Under the pieces are notes generated by a model. The model saw only the letters and a program-made list of their open reading frames with translations, had not been told where the DNA came from and did no database searches. The position numbers were made by a program, and so were the translations under genes. Of a stretch of DNA of 36,153 nucleotides, positions 32,529-36,153 are shown one piece after another (within the stretch, counting starts at the first letter, position 1; every line of letters begins with the position of its first letter). The DNA is taken from assembly GCA_011087955.1 (NCBI GenBank), contig JAALKR010000021.1, forward strand, positions 1 to 36,153, in the 5' to 3' direction. The stretch comes from Oligoflexia bacterium. GTDB lineage: Bacteria > Bdellovibrionota > UBA1018 > CAIPTA01 > JAALKR01.

Positions 32529-33257
32529 ATGACTGGTATGATTTTGGCTCTTATTGCAGTAGTCACTTTATTCGCAGTCTTCTACCTTCTACTAACGCAA
32601 GTCGCTTCCCACTGGGTTGTCCGGCGCTACGGAGGGTGGAAATTGCCACGCAGAGGGCGCTGGTTAAACATATACAAGGTGTTGGAACGCTTGAGTCGGC
32701 GGGCACAGGTTCCCTGCCCGCGAATCTATTTGGTGGAGGATTATTCACCCAACGCGTTTGCTATTACGGGTGTGGGAGAGCGTCATTGTTCCATTGTTCT
32801 GACCGATGGTCTTTTACAAATCTTAAATAAGGAGGAGTTGGAGGGTGTGCTCTGCTTGGGGCTTGCACAGTTAAAGCTGCGAAGCTTCCGAACTTCGCCA
32901 CTGATTTCAGTTTTCTTTTTGCCTTGGGCGTACACATTTCGGAAGCTACCGCTTGGGGTGGGGTTGTTGCTGGAGTCTACAGTGGTCGGTTGGTTGCGAT
33001 ATTTGGTCAGGCCAGAGCGAATGTATTGTGTGGACGAGTTTGCTGCACAGATTTTACAAAAGCCTTGCGTTTTGGCTTCCGCAATTCGAAAAATGTCGAG
33101 CTTAAGTCGACGGGTTCCTCTATCGGAGCAGAATATTGCCTTGGATCATTTATTCCTCGTTTCAACTTTAAAGGACAATCTTTTTTCTAAGGAAATTACA
33201 CACCCTAGTCCAGAGTTGAGGATTCAGCGTCTCCTGAGCGCATCTCTGGCTTGCTAG
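32529..33257 (+). CDS. M48/HtpX-like membrane protein lacking the zinc motif
   Basis: Start at ATG 32529 (242 aa), because GGGAGGAG lies 4 nt ahead; GTG 32505 is less likely. One or two N-terminal spans (about 3-25) are followed by the M48 fold landmarks: RIYLVEDYSPNAFAITG, SIVLTDGLLQILNKEELEGVL and the late HPSPELRIQRL. At the place of HELxH, the sequence is LGLAQ (110-114), so the two His ligands and the catalytic Glu are Leu, Gln and Gly. The third-ligand site still has Glu170 (DEFAAQ), but the usual Asp of EXXAD is Gln. It should not be a working zinc protease. It follows pilT by 90 nt and may be a regulatory or binding pseudoprotease. Confidence 0.75.
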   Translation: MTGMILALIAVVTLFAVFYLLLTQVASHWVVRRYGGWKLPRRGRWLNIYKVLERLSRRAQVPCPRIYLVEDYSPNAFAITGVGERHCSIVLTDGLLQILNKEELEGVLCLGLAQLKLRSFRTSPLISVFFLPWAYTFRKLPLGVGLLLESTVVGWLRYLVRPERMYCVDEFAAQILQKPCVLASAIRKMSSLSRRVPLSEQNIALDHLFLVSTLKDNLFSKEITHPSPELRIQRLLSASLAC

Positions 33258-33287
33258 GCATCGTATAATTGGGGTACTACTGAGACC

Positions 33288-33530
33288 ATGGGAATCGATT
33301 TTTCGACATTTGTTATGTCTATTGCATCGGCGGCTATGATGGGGCTGGGGCTCGCGCCGCGCCCAGATACTGGAAAGCAAGAGCTGGATGTCGAAATGGC
33401 AAGGCAGAATATTGACCTGCTTGCGCTCCTCGAAGAGAAGACGAGGAATAACCTCAGCGAGGACGAATCTAAACTTCTTACACGCTTAATCACTGAGTGC
33501 CGCACGAAGTTTGTGGAAGTCATTAAATAG
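33288..33530 (+). CDS. DUF1844-family small protein
   Basis: An 80-aa protein matching DUF1844 along its whole length: IDFSTFVMSIASAAMMGLG, PRPDTGKQELDVEMARQNID, LLEEKTRNNLSEDESKLL and a final helix ending FVEVIK. The family is widespread in deltaproteobacteria, Planctomycetes and others and has no known function. It is cytoplasmic, mostly helical, with no signal peptide; the first helix is hydrophobic but short. It begins 30 nt after the M48-like gene and is probably on the same transcript. Confidence 0.82.
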   Translation: MGIDFSTFVMSIASAAMMGLGLAPRPDTGKQELDVEMARQNIDLLALLEEKTRNNLSEDESKLLTRLITECRTKFVEVIK

Positions 33531-33575
33531 CGTTTGTAGAATTTGTAGCATGTATATGTTTCTTTGTATTTCCTC

Positions 33576-33603
33576 CTTTACAAATCAATTTTTGCGCCCA
33601 TCT
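33576..33603 (+). promoter_or_regulatory. Possible heat-shock (sigma-32-like) promoter of clpB
   Basis: CTTTACA (33576-33582; consensus CTTGAAA) and GCCCATCT (33596-33603; consensus CCCCATnT) are separated by 13 bp, in the range for sigma-32. The start would be about 65 bp before the clpB ATG. The match is partial. Confidence 0.3.
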
Positions 33604-33674
33604 TTTGAATAGGTTGGTTTAAAAAGCTGGATGGCCAGCACAAAGCTGTGTTTCATGTGTCTTGAGGAGGAGTA

Positions 33675-35855
33675 ATGCAAGGTCACGGATATAATGTGCC
33701 ACCGAACATGCGACAGCAGGAGCAAGATCCACTTAAGCTCTACACAAAAAACTTAACAGCTCTAGCCGAAGAGCGAAAACTTGATCCAGTGATTGGTCGA
33801 GACGAAGAGATCCGTCGAATTATGCAGGTGTTGTCGCGAAGAACTAAGAACAATCCCGTGCTGATCGGTGAACCCGGTGTGGGTAAAACAGCAATCGCGG
33901 AGGGTTTGGCCTTACGAATTGCCACCGGCGATGTGCCCGAAGGGCTGAAAGGGCAGCGATTGCTGGCGCTTGACATGGGAGCCTTGGTTGCGGGCGCGAA
34001 GCTTCGTGGTGAATTTGAAGAACGCATAAAAGGTGTGTTGTCAAAAATTGAAGAGTTACAAGAAAAGGAAGGTGTAGTCCTTTTCATCGATGAACTCCAC
34101 ACTTTGGTCGGCGCAGGTGCGGCTGAAGGAGCAATGGATGCTTCGAATATGTTGAAGCCCGCGCTTGCCCGAGGTCAGTTACGATGTATCGGCGCGACCA
34201 CCTTGAACGAATTTCGTAAATACATTGAGAAAGATACTGCATTGGAGCGACGTTTCCAGCAAGTGTACGTGTCTGAGCCAAACGTGGAAGATTCAGTCTC
34301 CATCCTGCGAGGGTTGAAAGAAAAGTATGAAGTGCACCACGGTGTCACGATCAAGGATTCTGCGATTGTAGCCGCGGCTACCTTATCGAACCGTTATATT
34401 AGTGATCGCTTTTTGCCGGATAAGGCGATCGATCTGATGGATGAGGCGGCTTCAAAAATACGACTCGAGATCGACTCCATGCCAGAAGAGATTGATCAGA
34501 TTGAGCGAAAGAAATTGCAATTAGAGATTGAAAAGCAGGCCTTAAAAAAAGAAAAAGATGTGGCTTCCAAAGAACGACTTAAAAATTTGGAGTCAGATCT
34601 CTCCGAGTTAACGCAGAAGAGTAATAACCTTAAGTCCGTTTGGGAAAAAGAAAAAGCGAAGATTGTAGAAATTAAGACGACTAAAGAGCGAATCGAACAA
34701 TTACGAACCGAGGCTGAATTAGCTCAATCTGAAGGTAATTTAGAGAAGGCCGCTGAAATTCGCTACAGTCGATTGGTTGAGCTAGAGAAAGAGTTTAACA
34801 AAAAGTCCGCCGCTCTTTCTGAAACCGGCGCGGGCCTGATTCGTCAAGAGGTAGACGAAGATGATATCGCTCAGATCGTGTCTCGCTGGACAGGTATACC
34901 AGTTGCCAAGATGTTAGAAGGCGAACAAGAAAAGCTTCTTAAGATGGAAGAGCGTTTGCATAGGCGAGTAGTGGGGCAGGACCAAGCCTTGACCTTGGTT
35001 TCAGATGCTATTCGACGTAGCCGTACTGGCTTGCAAGGTAAGAATCGACCGATCGGTTCCTTTATCTTCCTTGGACCGACAGGTGTTGGTAAAACAGAAA
35101 CTGCGAAGGCTTTGGCTGAATACTTATTTGATGATGAGAACGCCATGGTTCGGATCGATATGAGTGAGTATATGGAAAAGCATGCGGTGTCTCGTTTGAT
35201 TGGCACGCCTCCAGGGTATGTTGGTTATGAAGAAGGTGGACAGCTCACCGAGTCTATTCGCCGTCGTCCATATTCGATTCTGCTCCTTGATGAATTTGAG
35301 AAGGCCCACCCAGAGGTGCAGAATACATTCCTGCAGATTTTAGATGATGGCCGCCTTACGGATGGACAAGGTCGTAAGGTTGACTTCACCAATACAGTGA
35401 TCATTCTAACCTCCAACCTAGGCGCGGAAGCCTATAAGGATGCGGTCGTTGACGTCAGTAAACGTAATGATCATGTAATGGGCGCTCTGCGGAATTTTGT
35501 AAAGCCGGAGTTTCTCAATCGGGTAGACAATGTAGTGATTTTTGATTCCCTCAACCGTGATCAAATCTCTGAGATCGTCAAGATACGGCTGAGTGAGCTT
35601 CGTGCACTTGCCAATGAGCGTGGTATCTCTCTCAAAATTGATGACCCGGTGATCGAATTTATCGCTGAAGCTGGCTGGGACCCTGAATATGGGGCTCGTC
35701 CAATCCGTCGAGCCATTCAAAAGGAGATACAAAACCCACTAGCCAAAGCTCTCCTCGCCGGTAATTTGGGGTCGAGCACTGAGTTCGGGGCGCGTCTTTC
35801 CGACGACAAAACTGCAATTGTCTTCGAGCCGATGGCTGCTGCCACTAAGCCCTAA
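33675..35855 (+). CDS. clpB: ClpB disaggregase without the N domain
   Basis: A 726-aa AAA+ chaperone. Walker A1 GEPGVGKT (65-72), Walker B1 with Asp139-Glu140 (LFIDELHT), a full-length coiled-coil middle domain (about 270-385, which ClpA lacks and ClpC has only in short form), Walker A2 GPTGVGKT (467-474), [13 protein letters not shown], and the TSNLGAE sensor. It ends in the C-terminal small domain with PLAKALLAG. It threads aggregated protein through its pore with DnaK. Usual ClpB is about 857 aa; here the roughly 150-residue N domain is absent. GGAGGAG lies 4 nt before ATG 33675, so the short start is real and not a misread. The first 17 residues are Gln/Asn/Pro-rich. No IGF/IGL ClpP-docking loop is seen. 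Confidence 0.9.
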   Translation: MQGHGYNVPPNMRQQEQDPLKLYTKNLTALAEERKLDPVIGRDEEIRRIMQVLSRRTKNNPVLIGEPGVGKTAIAEGLALRIATGDVPEGLKGQRLLALDMGALVAGAKLRGEFEERIKGVLSKIEELQEKEGVVLFIDELHTLVGAGAAEGAMDASNMLKPALARGQLRCIGATTLNEFRKYIEKDTALERRFQQVYVSEPNVEDSVSILRGLKEKYEVHHGVTIKDSAIVAAATLSNRYISDRFLPDKAIDLMDEAASKIRLEIDSMPEEIDQIERKKLQLEIEKQALKKEKDVASKERLKNLESDLSELTQKSNNLKSVWEKEKAKIVEIKTTKERIEQLRTEAELAQSEGNLEKAAEIRYSRLVELEKEFNKKSAALSETGAGLIRQEVDEDDIAQIVSRWTGIPVAKMLEGEQEKLLKMEERLHRRVVGQDQALTLVSDAIRRSRTGLQGKNRPIGSFIFLGPTGVGKTETAKALAEYLFDDENAMVRIDMSEYMEKHAVSRLIGTPPGYVGYEEGGQLTESIRRRPYSILLLDEFEKAHPEVQNTFLQILDDGRLTDGQGRKVDFTNTVIILTSNLGAEAYKDAVVDVSKRNDHVMGALRNFVKPEFLNRVDNVVIFDSLNRDQISEIVKIRLSELRALANERGISLKIDDPVIEFIAEAGWDPEYGARPIRRAIQKEIQNPLAKALLAGNLGSSTEFGARLSDDKTAIVFEPMAAATKP

Positions 35856-35946
35856 CTAATCGGAGTAAAAAAATCAGAGAAGATGGCCGATGTAGCGTAT
35901 TAGTAAAAGTTGCAAATCGCGTTGCTAGATTTGGTTTAATTAGCAC

Positions 35947-35975
35947 TTGCCGATTTTGCTGGGCTGCTTTATTTT
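35947..35975 (+). promoter_or_regulatory. Promoter of tRNA-Gln
   Basis: TTGCCG (35947-35952) and TATTTT (35970-35975) are 17 bp apart and place the start near 35982, about 22 bp before the tRNA. The 148 bp between clpB and the tRNA contain no other gene. Confidence 0.45.
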
Positions 35976-36003
35976 CACGGAGGATTCCGGAAGACTAATC
36001 AAA

Positions 36004-36078
36004 TGGGGCGTCGGCAAGTGGTAAGCCAACGGATTTTGATTCCGTCATTCGTAGGTTCGAATCCTACCGCCCCAGCCA
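36004..36078 (+). tRNA. tRNA-Gln (anticodon TTG)
   Basis: The 75 bases fold with acceptor stem TGGGGCG/CGCCCCA, a D arm (GGC/GCC pairs around AAGTGGTAA), anticodon stem ACGGA/TCCGT with loop TTTTGAT (anticodon TTG, glutamine CAA/CAG), and T arm GTAGG-TTCGAAT-CCTAC. The discriminator is G75 and CCA is encoded. The U1-A72 pair is characteristic of many tRNA-Gln, where a weak first pair helps GlnRS recognition. Nothing further is recognised in the last 75 bases of the window. Confidence 0.96.
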
Positions 36079-36153
36079 CTATTCCACACTTCCGGTTTTT
36101 CGGTTCTTCTCACTTCATGGTGGGTCAGGACATAAAATATTTTAAGTACAGGC

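Noticed and set aside
33675-35855. ClpA or ClpC instead of ClpB
   Set aside because: The full-length coiled-coil middle domain of about 115 residues and the absence of a ClpP-docking loop fit ClpB.
36004-36153. tRNA-Gln and tRNA-Val as island attachment sites
   Set aside because: I found no partial repeat of either tRNA 3' end elsewhere in the window and no integrase beside them.

Overview
The window reads as the chromosome of a Gram-negative bacterium with an outer membrane. The evidence is an arabinose-5-phosphate isomerase for Kdo/LPS, a TatA, a periplasmic amidase, several lipoproteins, and type IV pilus genes including a PilT ATPase. Gene content and order (trpS, xerD, site-2 protease, scpA, scpB, rsuA/rluB-type synthase; a DUF1844 protein; a GAF protein abutting PilT) suggest a deltaproteobacterium in the broad sense, perhaps Bdellovibrionota or Oligoflexia. 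That placement is inference. tRNA-Val(GAC) lies near the left edge and tRNA-Gln(UUG) near the right edge.

Region 1 (about 0.2-4.9 kb) holds two divergent membrane operons built around HTTM-type (vitamin-K-carboxylase/SdpB-like) integral membrane proteins. The minus-strand operon encodes a small anchored protein followed by a stand-alone HTTM protein, an arrangement like SdpA-SdpB. The plus-strand operon encodes an exported pentapeptide-repeat protein, an HTTM protein with a fused soluble tail, and a membrane-anchored PQQ-type beta-propeller. A 13-bp tandem repeat sits between them.

Region 2 (about 5.0-14.8 kb) is the most unusual part. It is an operon of three pilin-like proteins: one of 460 aa, a giant of 1055 aa with many cysteines and C-type-lectin-like motifs, and a classical minor pilin of 361 aa. 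It is followed by a diverged tandem copy of the first two genes. The second copy carries a 1-nt frameshift in a T tract, a 98-nt deletion, a further frameshift, loss of the giant gene's start, and a 3' truncation that ends 4 bp from a small antisense membrane gene.

Region 3 (about 15.0-18.4 kb) has a secreted beta-carbonic-anhydrase homologue in which all three zinc ligands are replaced, a RelA/SpoT-like HD hydrolase, a Ca/Na antiporter, and a DUF6580 membrane protein. Region 4 (18.4-23.8 kb, minus strand) is the housekeeping run from trpS to the pseudouridine synthase. A 50-codon small ORF with its own terminator lies just upstream of trpS.

Region 5 (24.0-30.3 kb) is cell-envelope work: two lipoproteins, a cell-wall amidase, an anchored coiled-coil protein, a secreted 539-aa protein, kdsD behind a near-leaderless promoter, and tatA. 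Region 6 (30.4-36.1 kb) holds GAF-PilT, an HtpX/M48 homologue with its HExxH motif destroyed, a DUF1844 protein, a ClpB lacking the N domain, and tRNA-Gln. No stretch longer than 300 bases lacks a gene call. I saw no CRISPR array, rRNA or insertion sequence.
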